This document shows, piece by piece, positions 23,511 to 38,363 of a stretch of 64,000 bases of DNA. A program made the position numbers and the translations under genes. This stretch comes from Amblyornis subalaris (lineage: Eukaryota; Chordata; Aves; Passeriformes; Ptilonorhynchidae). The stretch spans positions 124,001-188,000 of the forward strand of contig JACAXG010000018.1 of assembly GCA_018881555.1 (NCBI GenBank), read 5' to 3'. The notes below the pieces were generated by a model. It was not told the DNA's origin. It saw only the letters and a program-made list of their open reading frames with translations, and ran no database searches. The stretch's first letter is position 1. Every line of letters begins with the position of its first letter.

Positions 23511-26500
23511 GAAAATTAATATTTTCATTATTTTTATTATTTATTACAAGGAAGAGGTTGGGAAAAATGTTTCAAATTACAAAGTAGTAAACAGTAGATA
23601 CGATATATTCTGTGAGTTATTGCTGTTACTGCTGTTGGACTACAAGCTATTTCACAGTTCTGTTGGATTCCTATTAGTTGTCTCTGTCACACTTGGAGAC
23701 TTCAAACACAATATAGGAAAACAGGGTGAAAATGGACAGAAAAATACAGCCACCTTGACTGGAGAGAGTTTAATCTAGGGTGAGTGTAAGGAGTTTCACA
23801 AAATCTTTTATAATTGCCTTATCAATCTGCATCTCATTCATTTACGATTAAAAAAATCTGAAAGGCATTTTCTGCTAATTGCTGTCTTGTAGCCAAAATA
23901 CTACAGATGAAATAATTTCTTTTAGATAAGCATAAATTTAGTATGAGATACTTTTTTTTCTCCAAAGCTCATTATTCCAAGAGAGAGTGATGCATAGAGT
24001 AAGGTTAGGAATAAAAATGAAAGTCCCAACAAGTGTTGGGTGTGTTCCTCTCGGGAACAGTGAGTAAGGTTTCTTGGCTCAATGATTCTTGATGAACACC
24101 TTTCCCTAGAATCTGAATTCATTCAAAATTCAAATGTGACACTAAAAGCTTTTTAAATGATAACTCATTCAGTAACAGTTCTCCATTACTTGGAAAAATG
24201 ATCGTTTCATGGATTCTGAATCACCTCTGTCTGGTGGAAATGATGCTTTACTGCATAGCTGGAAGGGAGGTGCCTCAAGACAAACCCAAAGCAATGCACT
24301 AAATGTTACTGGTGACTCAGTGGGTCTCAGTTTTCTCTCTTGAGGGCCAAATTGTGTTTTTGTAAGTCCCAAAGGACAGCAGAGCATGTAGTCCTCATGT
24401 CCTTAAGAGAATATCAGGAGTTAGCTCCAAAACTCACCTACTGCATTCTAAACTCTTTCTTTTTCTTTTTCACAATAGGAAAGAAGTCCTTGTTGCCTTT
24501 TTTATGAAGTTAAATGTCCTTTTGTGCTTGCTTGCTTGCATCTCCTGGCGTACATGCAGGGTAGGTTTATGGTCCCTGGCTCTTCCTACTCGTGCCTGGC
24601 TGCATGTGTCATCGGAGCCGTGGATGTTGGGCTCGCCTGTGCTGTGTAGGCGACATAGCCATGACAGAGAAATAGGGTGGCACATGACACTGTACAGAAC
24701 TAAAAGTTAAATGATGCTTTAGTGCTGCTCTGGGGATCTAGATGCTGCTGATAAAGGAAGTGCCATTTGAATGATATCTAAATCTAAATTTATGACCCCA
24801 TAACCATTAAAATGCATATTTAATTGCTTGAGTAGAAGAATATTTTCCACTCTGTCTTGTCCCAATCCAAGCTGGGTAATTATGTGCCAGCTCTTTAAAA
24901 CTCCGTGTGTTTTTCAGTTTAAGTCACAAAGCATTCTAATTTACACACCATCCTAAATCCTATTATTCTAATTCATCTCAGTGTATTCATAAGTCTTATA
25001 AGTTTCTTTGGAGTGAATTTCTATATAATTCAAACTTCTTGTTGTTTCTTTAGTATGGTTAAAGATCAGAAACACTCACTGCTGTTATAACCTCACTATA
25101 CCAATTGTGTAAGTTATAGACCCTCTGACCTTGCCATTGAGGTCTCTAAATTAGGAGCACATGTTTAATATTCATCCTCAGTTCCTCGTAGGAGTATTTT
25201 GAAAAGAAATCCAAAGTGTACTTTAAACTGAGTAATAAACACTGTTTAATTATCAGATTGTCTGCATCTCATTTCCTGAACTAAACAGCTAAAGTCTGTT
25301 TGCACTCCTGACATTGCAAGTCTCACAAGCTGGTCCAACAGAACATCTGTCCATTTGTTTTTAAGACTGGACACTGCAGAAGAAAAGAAGAGGTGGGAGG
25401 AGAAATAAGGCTTTTACAAACACATCCGTTTAAGCAAAGTGAGAACTTTCTCAGCTGCCTTCCTTAGCCAGGCAAATTGTGCCTAAGAAATATACTTTTA
25501 AGGACAATTTCTTTCTCTTTTCCCCATCCCCTAATGGCAATTGAAAAGCAGAAGTCATTTTTCTTTTCTGTGTTCTGCTGAAACTGATGCAAATAAATAA
25601 TCTTTGAAAATTTTAATGAATCCAAAAGTGTATTGAAGAAATGCTCTCAAAGTATACTGAAAGCAAATTAAAAAGTCAAGAGCTTGTTCTCCTCTAACAT
25701 GATACTCAGCTACTATGAACTCATTGCATTTGGTGCAAGAGAAAGAAGGTAGGCTTTTGGCACAGAGACAGGATGATCTGAAGGAAATGCCACAGCCTTC
25801 TCTGTTCTTCACTCTCTTTCTAGCCAAAAGAACAGTTTGTGTTAGTGTGTTTAGGGGGAGGAAATTGAGACTGTTAATAACAGAACTGGTCTAGAAATCA
25901 TATGCTATAAATTTTGTCAGTCTTAACAGGCCTTTTTCTAGCTGTGGAAGGGAGAATTGTATCTCAAACTTTATCGTTAAGTGTAAGTTATTCCACAGTT
26001 CAAAGATAACTGTATATTTGAGCGGGTGTTTGGGAACAAAATAAGAATCTATTTTTTTATTGGAAAATACTGATTCATAAAAATGAAAGGTGTCCAGGGG
26101 AACAAAGCAAGATGTTTTGAAGAGCTGTTTGATGTATGAGAGTGTTTATAAGGAGACAAGAGTAGGTCAAAATATGTGTTTGAAGAGAGAAGAATGGAGA
26201 AGAAAAGAAGGAAAGAAAAGACCCCTTTGTTTTTCCCCTCCATGAAATCCAAGGAGCAAAATTTCAGGCTTTTTTCCTGAGCTGTAGGAGTCTCCAATTC
26301 TCTAATCTTTCTAGTCAAGAACAGGGACTTGGCTTTGATGTTTGGGTTTTGCAGGTGAAAATTCTATCTACACTGGAAAATTCAGTTTTCTTAGATTGAG
26401 TGTTAGAATCTTTTGGTTTTTCGCAGAAGCAAAAAGACAGGAAAGATGAAACCCACCAATGAGTGCACGTTCCTGCTTTGCAGCTCCCTGTGCTTGCTGC

Positions 26501-27639
26501 ACCGTGCAAGCTCAGGTAGCTGCTGGGGGATTAGGTAGGCTTGGTAGACCTAAGGCCAAGTCGCTGCTCAGCAGGATACCTAAGTTTATAGTTGTCTAAA
26601 AATACTGGTGTTCTGTTCCTTACCTCCTGTTAGCTCTTCAAAGAGAGAGCAGTGACACCAGCTACTATCAGTTCAGCACGTGTAGAGCTATCTGAAAGAA
26701 AAATCTCCTTCGATTCAAACCAAGACAAGACATGTTGCCAGATCCATACTGCATCTGTTCTAGCTCATAGATTTGTGTGTGTGTAATTTGAATTTGTGGA
26801 ACCAAGACTCACATGGAAATGGTTATAAGTCATAGAAACTCCTTATTCTTGTCATAAATGGCTACAGTGCATTGGAGGAAAACATACATAAATGAGATTT
26901 TGCTTCTTTCTGCTTCATGNGCTGCTTTGCTGTTCAACAACTCCCTAGAATTTTGAATAACTTAATCCCAGCGGATGTATCCCTTTGAATATACATATCC
27001 TGGAAGATCCTGCCCCACAAAAAAGGATACAGTGTGTTAAAGAGGAATTAATTTTTATGGAATGAGTTAAAGGAGTCACTTTTAGATGTTTTCTATTTGG
27101 CTGGGCCAATATGTTTCACCTTAGGATGCACTTAATGTACTGCCAGAATAAACCTAGAAGGACAATTCACAGTAGAGTGAAAATAAAATCAGCGTATAAG
27201 CCTTCAGAAGACCATAAATTAGTACTTAACAGACATTATGATTAAGAATATACCTTATGTCACAAGCCTAATTTCATCTACAATAGAATAATAAGTATTG
27301 TAGACTGTGTAAAAGCTGTGGGTGTTATATAATTACATACTGGTATTACTAATATCTTTGATAATATTTTTGTAAGCAAACAGTGAAATTAAATGCTGGG
27401 TGAAACTTCACAATGCACAACTTCTTGGAATTCTGCTGTCCAGGTAGTCATCAGTCCTTCATCAGAAATTGTCNGATATTTCCATGGGAATATATCTTGA
27501 GTCCAGAACTGTTCTTATGGTAACTGCAGCTGACTGCAAGACAAAATAATAGAAAAATTTAAATTTAATTTTTTTTTTTTTATGCAGAAGTGTTTCTGGT
27601 AAATAAGATACAATTCAATAAGGACAAGTGAAAAGTACT

Positions 27640-28215
27640 GCACGTTGGCACATTTAATGAGCAATTCAGTAGTGAAACAGGGACTAACTGCCTCAGTACA
27701 GTTCCCCATGCAAGTTTTCAAGCTTGTGAGAGACCCCACCACCTCACCCCTCTTATTTCCTCTTTCATCACTGCTGGTAAGGTCTCAGTTGGAATTCTGT
27801 GCCTAGATTTGCATTTGCTTCTTAAAAAATAGTACATTAATCAGTTGGAGAAAATCCACAAGAGTGTAAAATCATTAGAGGTTTAGAAATAGGCCTTAAA
27901 CCTAAGCTTGGAAGACCTGCATTTGTTTAGTCTGTAGCAAAAGAAGACAGAAAAGGGACATGATAAGAGTATTCAAATACGTAAAAGGTTGCTGAAAGAC
28001 AGTAACAAGCTGTTATCTGTTTTCACTGGGGTAGCTCAAGAAGAATAAGACTCAAAATGCTGCTAGGGAACTTTAGGACTGATACTACAAAGATCTTTTT
28101 CAGTGTAAAGGGACTGATATTTTTGAATATAAAGATAGCAAAGGGCTGGAACTGAGTTTTGCGGACAGGATGTAGAATCTCTGGGTTTTAAGACCTTTAC
28201 AAGAAAGCTTACATA
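27640..28215 (+). repeat. Old CR1-family fragment
   Basis: Highly diverged, but the order GGAATTCTGTGCCTAG, GGACATGATAAGAGTATTCA, AATACGTAAAAGG and the downstream TGTAGAATCTC segment follows an ancient CR1 subfamily 3' region. Heavy divergence suggests insertion long before the bird radiation. Confidence 0.7.
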
Positions 28216-31200
28216 GTTATTGTTCAAAAATTACTCTAGAAAGAACTGATCCTGCCTTGGGTAGGTAGGATCTGGAGCTCCCTTACTCCTTTATTTCTGA
28301 TTTTGTCACCATAATGCAGACAATCTGCCTGATTAAAGACTNTATGATCAGATATCAGAAGTCCTTAAATGAGTTCAGGAAGCCAACTCAGAATTTCAAG
28401 ATAAAAGAAAGAAAGAGACGGATTGGAATAAGAGATGAAGAAGGATTCAGTTAAGACTATTGCAGACTAGCAGTTTCAGTAGTGTGATAAAACCACAAGG
28501 CAAAACCCAAACAGAAATACATTGAGACTGAAAGNGAAAATGGTTGTACAGCGAGAGTTTGAGGTCTAAGGATGATCAGAGGATAAAGTGCTGAGGGTGG
28601 GGGGATCAAAGAGAAATATATAACAGATGGGAGAGGGGGGGAAAGAGAAACATTTCCTCCAGATGGCATGTATTATCTCCTGGAAGGATTGGCAAGATTA
28701 GAGAATCTTGCCAAGAGGAGGATATACTGTGAATAGAGCTATACTANCTGTATTATATTGAAAACTATTCAGCAACTAAGAAAAGAGTTCTTGTAAATTA
28801 GTTACTCTTTTAGAAGTGTAGGTTCCATGTATTAACCCAACTTGCTCCCTTTGTACTATCATTATTGGTATCACTAGGTATTCAGTATATAACCCTGCAT
28901 ATTTTCTAAAACATCACAAAATCAACCTCCTTCTGTTTTCCATCTCTTCCCCAATTTTTTTTTCTTGATACCATCCCATTTTATGTGACTGGTTTTTTCC
29001 TTGTTGGCAGAGTAACAAGGTTCAGGGGCCTGCAGATTTTATGAATCTTTTTATGGTGACTTGGCTTTGTGGAAGGGTGGTGTGGATGTCTCTGGATATC
29101 AGCCAATCTTTCTGTGAGAGGGTCTGCACAGTGGGTGCCAAGAGGGACGGGGATTGGAAGACTGAAACAGAATTGTAGAATTAATTACAGAAACAAATAT
29201 AGAATTAATTCTAGAAATCAAATTTAAAAGTCTAAATTCACAAAGAAACCTTTATTCTATTTATTTCATGAAAGGACAAATTATTCAATTTAACTTGGAA
29301 AGGGTTAGGAGATTTACCATAAAAATTGTGCTTGCATAGAGTATATGATGCTTTTCTCGTCAAATTTTTCTAACTAAACAATCAGTCCAAAGGAAGATTG
29401 GTGAAGAAAGGTGGGTTTAGGAGTCTTTCCAACCTCGAGTTTTCAAACTCCTGAGCTTTTTCTTAGTTATGAATTTAAAAATTAATAACCTATATTTGGG
29501 GGGNGATGTGTTTATGGTCTTTTTATACGCCTGGGAGTTGTGTTTTTGAGCTTCCCTCTGTGAAATGAGAACTGGAAAATTGTTTTATTATGGAATGGAA
29601 AGTCTCAAATTACTGCAGTAATTAATGTTTGAAGAAAAACACCACATTTTCAAGATTTGCCATANAATTATAAGAGTTGGAAATTTTGGGTTCAGTTAGA
29701 GGCCTAAAACTTATAGGCAAGTAGAACTGCTTCTGAGGAATTAAAGAAAAGGCAACATAAGCACAATGAGGAAAATTATAAAACAGCCTCAATTTTCCCC
29801 GTGAAGGCTGAAAGTAGGCATAAAAGAGGAGCTAGCAGAACTCAAGAGCTAGGGTAGGGAGGTTGATGGAATGAGGGAAACCATAAAGAGGAGAACATGG
29901 GAACAAGTGTGGAGATAAAGTTAAATGTGGTTTTCACAAGTCAGTCCAAAGGGCCATGTCCTCTCATTTATGGTGACTTAAAACAGATCCTTGGAAAAAA
30001 GTAAAGAAAGTGACAGTACTTATGGTAGATGGTGCTGCAGCTTTGGAAGCAGCAGTTGTCTCACATCCTGCCTGTACTGTGTTTTAAACTGGAACTCTCT
30101 GCCCAACCATGTGACTCAGACTAGNTTTGAGCTGGACTGCAGGGATAGTTGTTACACCTTCTCATCCAAGCTATGGGCATTTTTATTAGTTCAGCCCTGG
30201 GAAGTAATTGGCCAGAGCAAGTTAAGAAGGCAGGTGTTGCTGTTAGCCCAAGATGTTTGCCACAGGGTTGCATTTGCTTACCCTGGCACGTTTCATGTGA
30301 TGTCAGCACACAAAGAATGTTTCTGCAGATAAAGCAAACAGCAAATGATTTCATGAGCCTGTTTGTGACAGATGTGTGCAGTGTGAAGAACCACTGTAGC
30401 ACAAACTACACTGCTCGTCAAGATCGTGTTATTCCAGCTCATTAATCACATTTCTCTGGTTTGTCTCCACGGATGACTATCTGTGAAAACTCACCAGCGC
30501 TCACGACAAGGCTTTCTGCTTGCCACCCCNTCTGCGCAGAGGCCTGTTGAAATTCTGCATATCGTTATCAGAGCCACACTGAAAGACAGATGGGAGCTGT
30601 ACCTCTTCCACGTCTGCTTCACACTNCTCTTCCATTCAGGACCAAGAGCTGCCTTGTATAGGAAATCTCCCACAGCTTTTCATGATGAAAAATAAAAAAT
30701 GGTTTCATCAGTATTCTCACCAAATTCTTCTATCAATGTGCTTTATCCAAATACGTTGAAACCATCATGGCTTTATTTGGTGATGACTGGATAAAAGAAG
30801 AATAAATAATAGTTGCTTTAAATTAGAGGAGTTTGCATAATGAAATTACTGAATCATATTGCTACAGTAAAATCGGAGCATAAAATGTATTTGGAAACGT
30901 GCAGATTTTAAGGGTATTTTTTAATGTGAGGGAGGAAAAAGAGGAGATGCTTATTTTCTCTCCACTCCAAAGAACCCAAGGGAATGTATATTTACTGCTA
31001 ACCCCAGGACTTCTGTGTGCTCCTGGCCCAGTCTTTGGAAAATTTTACTAGTCAAGGAGTCATGCATGCCTGTTTTCTCATCCTTTACTTGTCATGGAGC
31101 AGCTGCATTTCAGAGTTGTTAGGAAAGAGCAGTGACTACATATGGAAGAGAACAAGATGAATATATCAGTATTTGCAGTTGAGATCAAATCTGAAAATAA

Positions 31201-33296
31201 ACAAGTAATGTGATGTCGTTGTTGCAAGAGAAAACAGGGATTCAAAAATTCTGTCTGTAGTGGTGCACAGACTCGTAAAGCTTGTCCACAGACAAACGTT
31301 TTAATGTTGGACATTTTGGGCGGGTTGAGTTGCAGGGTCAGTTCCTTTATGGTTCTGCCGATTTCTTGGTGTTCAGGAACAGCAGCGGTGAACCACTCAA
31401 GTCACAAATGGATGTACTTTTCTCCACTGGGCTGCCATTCAGTCAGGTCAAACACTCTCAAAGCTTTATGTTCCAGTCGCACTCTCCCCAGCCCTTCCTG
31501 CTATCCTTAGGGAAGGAAGGAGGCACTGCACTCGTAGTAGGATTAGGGTGAGCTTCAGTTTTCAAAGGCAGTAGATGAGGTGTTTGGTGTTACATGGTGC
31601 TACAAAGACATGGGCAACTGGGACAGGATGGAATTCCTCACAACCAGGTAGCTGAAAATCCCAGAAACAGGNCAGGTTTGACATTGCCAGGTAGAAGTCA
31701 CTGCAGTGAAACAAACCCGGGACCAAAATACCTCCTGCACTGAGGCATCTGGATATCATCCCTGACTGCACATTTGTCTAAATCTTCTCTTCAGAAGATC
31801 TGAAGGAGAGGAAGATTTAGTCATATTTTGTATAGCAGTATGAGAATTGGAGAACTCATCCTGAAAGCAAGGAAAAGAATTGTGCGCCATTCTCACCCAG
31901 AGGGAATTTCAGTCTGCATCTCCTTCTTTTTTTTCTTTTCAGACAAGCTATTGGTAATTGTCTATGNGAGCTCCTATCATTTTCTCTGACCATAAAAATG
32001 GAAGGGTCTAGATGGGAGATGGCTTCTATGGTCTAATCTTGAGGATACTCAGCTCAGTGGGATATGTTAATAAAGTCACATAAATACTTCTGCTTTTGTT
32101 GCTACATGGTTTTTGTGCTCAGCAGTCTGACAGTGCCAAACAACTACCTTTCATTCAGAGACAGGACTTTTTGCAGAATAGGTACCTCTCTACCAGCCCT
32201 TTCTGTGGCACCCTATCTGGTGGGTAAATTCTAAAATCAGCCTATACCACAGAGTTTCACTATATTGATAATCTGCATACATGTAAGAGGTAGCAAGACT
32301 ACTTTTTGTTGTGGCTTTGTTGTTGTGCTTTGGTTTGGAGGGTTTCGGTCTGGTTTTGTTCTTCTTGTTTTTTCTTAATTGAGTGNAGAATTAGAATTCT
32401 ATGCTGACAAATCGTAGCAAAAGTTTGAGTCCTCACCAAGAGATCAATGTTTGGGAGCCACTATGTACACCATGTATCACAGAGTAACATACAGCAATAA
32501 TGGCTTCATTTCATTTATACAGAACAGCAAGAGTTAAAAAGGAGATGATAGTTATCTTTTAGACTGTTCTCACATGGTATTTCCAAAGCATCAGCTGTTG
32601 GTGCAGAATGCTGCCATTTTTGCTGTGTGACCACCTCCTTTAAATATTGCAGGGTAGGCCCACTGCTTGACTCCTCCCTGCCACTGGCCCTTCATTATAC
32701 ACTCATTCTCTTTTCTTGAAATTCAAANTTCTCATTCCCATTCCAGTCTCTGGAAATAATTGTTATTTCTTTTCACCTCGTCCACGCCAGGTCCTATTGG
32801 CTCTCCGTCTAACCTGTCAATAGTGACTTGCCCAAGTTCTTGAGAAGCTGTCTCATCAGAACTACACTGTTTAATGTCACCTTTGTCTTCTCACCTGGCT
32901 TCTTGAAGAATCTCTCTCCTTGTTTCCTCCATTCACCCCCTGCCTCATTCAGCCCCCACATTTAAAGGGGTGACTCTTATCCCAGACGTCTGGTTTGGAT
33001 ATGATGAACTTCATTCACATAAATTATATAATTTTTTATGTTNTATAGGTCCCTTTTCAACCTATAGCTAACTTTGCCAACGATTCTGTATAAAGATTCG
33101 TTTTACAGTGTTTTATGTCAGGCTGAAAAGTTTTTTGAATGGTAAAATATTCAATGGAGTATTGAAAAAACTGTTCCTAAAGGTGTATGTCAAATANCTT
33201 AGGGAGAAGTTGTGCCCTTCAGTGCAAATTCACACTGGTATCTCAGACACTTAGTGCAAATATCCCAAAATTTTATTTTGCCAAACTAATCAATCA
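28216..33296. other. Intergenic, no recognised gene
   Basis: AT-rich sequence between two CR1 fragments. Small open frames near 30000-30450 and 31280-31770 have no recognisable domain. I see no RNA gene. Confidence 0.65.
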
Positions 33297-33770
33297 CCAT
33301 AGAATCAGAGAACACAGAATGGTTTGGGTTGCAAGGGACCTTAAAGATCCTGTAGTGCCAGCCCCTTACCATGACCAGGGACACCTTCCACTAGGCCGGG
33401 TTACTCAGACCACTATCCAACTTGGCCCTGAACACTCCCAGGGATAGGGCAGCTGCAACTTCTCTGGGCAACCTGTTCCAGTGCCTCACAGCCTCACAGA
33501 AAAGATTTTCTTCCTAATTATTCAATCTAAACCTGCCTTCTTCCAGTTTAAAGCCATTCCTCCTTGTCCTATCACTACCTTACCTTGCCAAAAGTCCCTC
33601 TCCAGCCCCCCTTTAGGTACTGGAAGGTGCTGTAAGGTCTCCCTGGAGCCTTCTCTTCTCCAGGCTGAGCAACCTCCATTGCAGAGGTGCTCTCAATCCA
33701 TCCTCCTCCCAGACTGTATTTGGATGGGGACTGCAGTCAAGTCTGTCTGTTGCATCCACAGGGCATAACC
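33297..33770 (-). repeat. CR1 LINE fragment, relatively young
   Basis: On the plus strand it begins CATAGAATCAGAGAACACAG and continues GAATGGTTTGGGTTGC, GGGACCTTAAAGATCC and CTGGGCAACCTGTTCCAGTG, ending near TCTTCTCCAGGCTGAGCAAC. This is a textbook bird CR1 3' end in reverse orientation with only modest divergence. It is 5'-truncated. Confidence 0.95.
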
Positions 33771-36700
33771 AACCCAGTGAATTGTGACGATATTTGTCCT
33801 TACATATCTTGCTCAAAATATTTTCAAAAGTTTTGCTTGTTTGCGTGTAAACCAACCTGCCCTTCCTGTTGTTTTTCTCCTGTTAAGTATTCCCCATCTT
33901 ATAATATATTTCAAAAAAACCTTCTAGATGAAAGCATTTGTCATGTTGAAATGTTTTTATCAACAAATGAGAAGTCATCTGGTATCAATATGTAGTAAAT
34001 AAGTGTGATTTAGCAACACCAAAATGTTTTTTCCCCATTTTTGTAACACTCTTTTCTTGAAGTGCACTAAGTGCCAACAATCTGTTTTTCTATTGTAGTT
34101 AATGTTTTCTTATGCAGGCTTTTAATGGCAGTGGTCTAAAAACATCTGCTTGTGGACAGGATCACTTGGGATTTTGGTTGCTTTTTGATTTCCACTTTAG
34201 TCTTTGGAGTTCAAATAACTCCCACTCACCTGACAGCATCAAAATCAAACCAGAACAAAAGCCCATCTGCTGTGGGTGAATTTCCCAATGCACAGCTGAC
34301 AGTAGGTCTAGAAGGGAGCTGAACCCAGGGCCAAGTCCAATGCAGCTTTTAGTTTGTAGAGCTCATTTGAATCCAGAGTGCACCAGGAGAAATTCTGGCA
34401 CCCGACTCAGAGTGAGGAATGCAAAACTAGACCCAAAATGTTCTAGACCTGGTTTTACTAAGGTTGTATAATCTGGCCAGCACACTGAAGTCAGGGTCTT
34501 TTCCCTTGTGAAATGTTCAATGAGATCTTTAATTCACCACAAGCCACCAAGAGTCAGGTTTATCTTTCTCATCAGTACAGGGCTTCTTTGAAACACATCG
34601 GGCACTGTTTTGGTGCTTACCTGGAGGGAACATTGCTGTCTTCTGAATCACTACCACCCTTTCACTGCTGCATCCAGCAGTTTTTTGAGATCACAGCTTC
34701 CATCCAGATTTTAGCCACTCTGAGCCTGCATTACTCTACAAAATATGGAGAGATGATAACCTAAATTTGTGTAGTGTCTGAGTTGAAGACAGCGCCTTAG
34801 AATTTAAGAAAGCTTTAAATCAGCAGGTGATAGCTAGGTTGTTTTCTATACAGGCAAGCTAAAATTTCCAGCTTTTTTAGTGTTACAGACTTTGAGTTAT
34901 AGAAGAGCAGAATGTTTAGTTCAAGACAAGCAGAACATTTGGTTTATTTCATGAATATAATCAATGGAATTTAAGGTGCAATTGATTTCATCAANTGTGG
35001 GTGTCTACTTTCAGATTAGAGAAATAATTTTATGTATTTTACTGATATATTAACTCTGTTAATATTAAGATTAGCCTGGACACTTGAGTTACGTGTAGAC
35101 ATGTCCTTTGCAACTATTTATGACTCAATCCACAGATGGATCTATTGCCATTTGAGCTGTATTCTATCTGGCCTGCAAAAGGGCACTGACACTCCAGAAA
35201 AGCATAGCTCTCTCATAGGCCCCATTTTTCCTGGCAGCCTTGCAAATGTCTTGAATATATTAAACTGCTAAAAATCACAGTCTGCACTGATACTTAGGCA
35301 GTTGAATTCAGACCTTGAAGTTAGGTGACAGAAGTCACATGCATTGTGTCTTGTTTCATTTGAGAGCTTGAAAAGGATTTAGTTCATCTTTCACAGAAGA
35401 CACCATCAATCTTTCCCTGGGTTTAGATGGGAATCAGATCAGCTGTGTGGAATAAAGGTAACAGCTTGGGAGACTGAATAGCNCTCCAAACTGACACAGT
35501 CCAAACTGCATTATTTCATTTCAAATAAAAGCAAAGCTAGCCAGAATCAAAACTTATGCTCATCCAATAGCTGTTTTTTTACCTCAGTCCTGTAGATAGA
35601 TATCTATATCCCTGATAAAACCAATGAAGTTGATACTAGATATGTATCCAAGACTCAGATATTATAATACAGCTAATGAAGTTTGATTCAGCTTGCGAGC
35701 TCCAAAATTCTGTAGGGGTCACTACTTGGTAGTCTCAGTAGTCCAAGTAAAGACAAAGCAAGTNGGGCAATTGCCCCAGCAGCTGAGGGTTGAGGCAGGG
35801 CAGTCACCACAACAGTTACAGTCCAGGCGTATTGTACAGTGCAAAAATGTGGCTATGATGAGTCCTGATGAACATTTTCAGGAATTTCTGTCAGGCACTG
35901 AGCATCCACACTGCTTATCAGATTCAAAGAAATTTGAGGGGGATCTAGAACATTCTTAAAGCATGTTGGACAGTCCAGCATATCCACTCTCTCCGCAGTG
36001 GAGGCGTTCCCGCTGACTCCAGCATCAACAAGAGTGGGACTCAAAGCACACTTCTGCTGCCAGAACTCTCAGAGCAGAAGCTCTTTACAATAAAAAGAAG
36101 TGCATTTATGAGTTGAAATGCAATACTTGTCATTTTCCTGTTAAAACTTCCTTACACATATAAAGCTTTGCTGCTTGGCTTGCATACGGTNGTCCTGTCC
36201 TGACCATGCTGGATATATAGCTGCCTGTTTCCTAATAAAGCCCATTACCATTCACACTGTTGATATCTTTATGTCAGATTCTTTTGATGAGTTTATTTCA
36301 CTAGGCATGTTCATGTACACGCAGAGCACAGTAAACAGCAGGCATCTTACATTAATTAATTTATCCTAAATTCAGGCAAAGACGTCAAGAATATGATTTT
36401 AAAAGGAGACTAATATCTCTTTTTCCTATTGTAACTGTTTTTCAAATNTGGCTTCCATTTGAGAGCAGAGAGAGTAGAAGAGCGTGTGGGGTTTATGAAT
36501 TGTCCCTACCAAACTTGTGTTTCATCTTTTTAGTTAGATTTTTACATTTGAAAATAACATCTGCTCCTTCCCTCTTATTCAATAAGACTTTTTAGAAAGA
36601 GATTAGATGCAACAATTTTCTAAAATCCCAATATAATGAAACAGCTGAAAGAGAAGCTTAAAAGAAGGTAACTGGAAAAGAAATATATTCCCCACCATGA

Positions 36701-38363
36701 TCATAACTCATAGCTATGTGTTGTGAGAACTCTAACAAGCTAATCCGTCTGGTTTTGGTTTTCAGTCACAGATGAACTAACAGTCTCTCATTTAAGTTAC
36801 TGCATGGAACCACTGTGAGCTTNAGAAGCATTAGTCATTTTATTTGCATTCAAAGGGTTGTGTTTTTTAAAATGTAAGGAATATTCCTTCCCTTAAGAAA
36901 GGAACATATCCTGCATAGCAAGGATTAGCAGAGAGGCAGAAAAATCTGTGTTAGCTAAAAATTGGTTACATAGACTCTTTTGGGTTGGGCAAGGATCCTT
37001 CTGTGTCATCAATTCCATTCCACTGCACCAAATTGATGATACCAATCCGATTGTGGGATGGAAGAAAGTATAATTTCAGAAAGGAAGAACCTAAAATTAT
37101 TTCAATGTATGTGTATGAAATTAAGGACCTTGAACTATTCTGATCTCTCTCCTGTAGAAAACACTAGCAAGATTTGCATCATTTTTGCAAATACCCCCAG
37201 TGTGATATTCATTGGTACATATTTTAATTCTGAATATTTGTTGTCTCTTTTCTATTTCTTTCAAGGATGTTACTAAAAGTCCTTCAGGAAGTAGTTATCA
37301 GTAGATTATGTGAGATTTAGCAGCCATACTTTGCCACATAGTAAAGAAGGTAATATAGGACCTTCAGCTTGTCTGCTTCATTAATGCCCACAGCAGTTAA
37401 TGAAAACTTCTAGTTGTGTAAATATGCTTCCATTCAAGGAAAGCCATACCCTAAGGAAGCAGCCATACTCTATTCACAACAGGCTTCTTCCTCCAAGAAC
37501 TGTTTTAACTCTCANTCAAATCTGTTGTAGTTTTTACATTGCTTCCATTTGGCACTGGGTCAGGCCTCTTCAACGCTGAGTTTGAAACCCTGATAGATAG
37601 GAGAATATTCTATACAATAATAATTTTTAAAAACTACCATGTTAGAGTGGAGCATAGTGGAAAATTTTGCTGCAGTAGGAATTCTGGTCTTTCATTTTGG
37701 TTTTGACCTAGAAATTATCTGACATGCTATAGACAGATAAATTGTTACATTTTTTGATTGTATACAGTTTTAAAAAAGCTCAAGCAGCTGTTTTTCAGTA
37801 TGCTTTCTATTTTTTTCGTATTAGNCTCATTATCCATTAGTCCAGTGCTGTCAGTATAGACTCCATAGGAAGGCAGAGATTATCTTTAAAAAAAGTTGAA
37901 TTGTATNATCCTTAACTCATTGGCAACATGTTCTTCATTTCTCAGAGACTGATAAAGCAGCGCTCAGCTGGGCTTATGAGTGTCTTACCTTTAATTCAGC
38001 AGATATCTAAGCCAATATGTATCTTGTTTTCCTGCAGATAGAAAACTGATCAGACATGATTACATGGCAATACACCCCAGACTCTCACACTGTGAAATAT
38101 TTAATTTCCCAAGGAACCATAAGAGCTTTGTTCACAGTAAGCATTTTTAGGACATCACTGTGAAGGGTCAGCAAAAGAGACTGCATGTGGCTTCCTTCCC
38201 TTNCTTCCTTTCCTTCCTGAAAAAAATGCCTTATGCATAGCTTGGGTCAAAGATGTCCAAATTGTTGAATAGAAAGACAGAATAAAGCTCTGAATTTCTG
38301 TAGCCAGAAAATTTCTTGAAATAGTGATTTCTGCAGTCCATGCTATGGTAGTTATGATGGTCG

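Larger units (their letters stand above)
22081..27639. other. Intergenic, upstream of HTRA3
   Basis: AT-rich DNA with a possible MIR relic (22301-22360), the AT microsatellite (23451-23510) and a short, more GC-rich stretch near 24520-24680 that I cannot assign. Short open frames here lack coding signatures or splice context. Confidence 0.7.

Noticed and set aside
33187..33855. Several open frames at 33.2-33.9 kb
   Set aside because: They derive from a CR1 fragment in reverse orientation, not a host gene.
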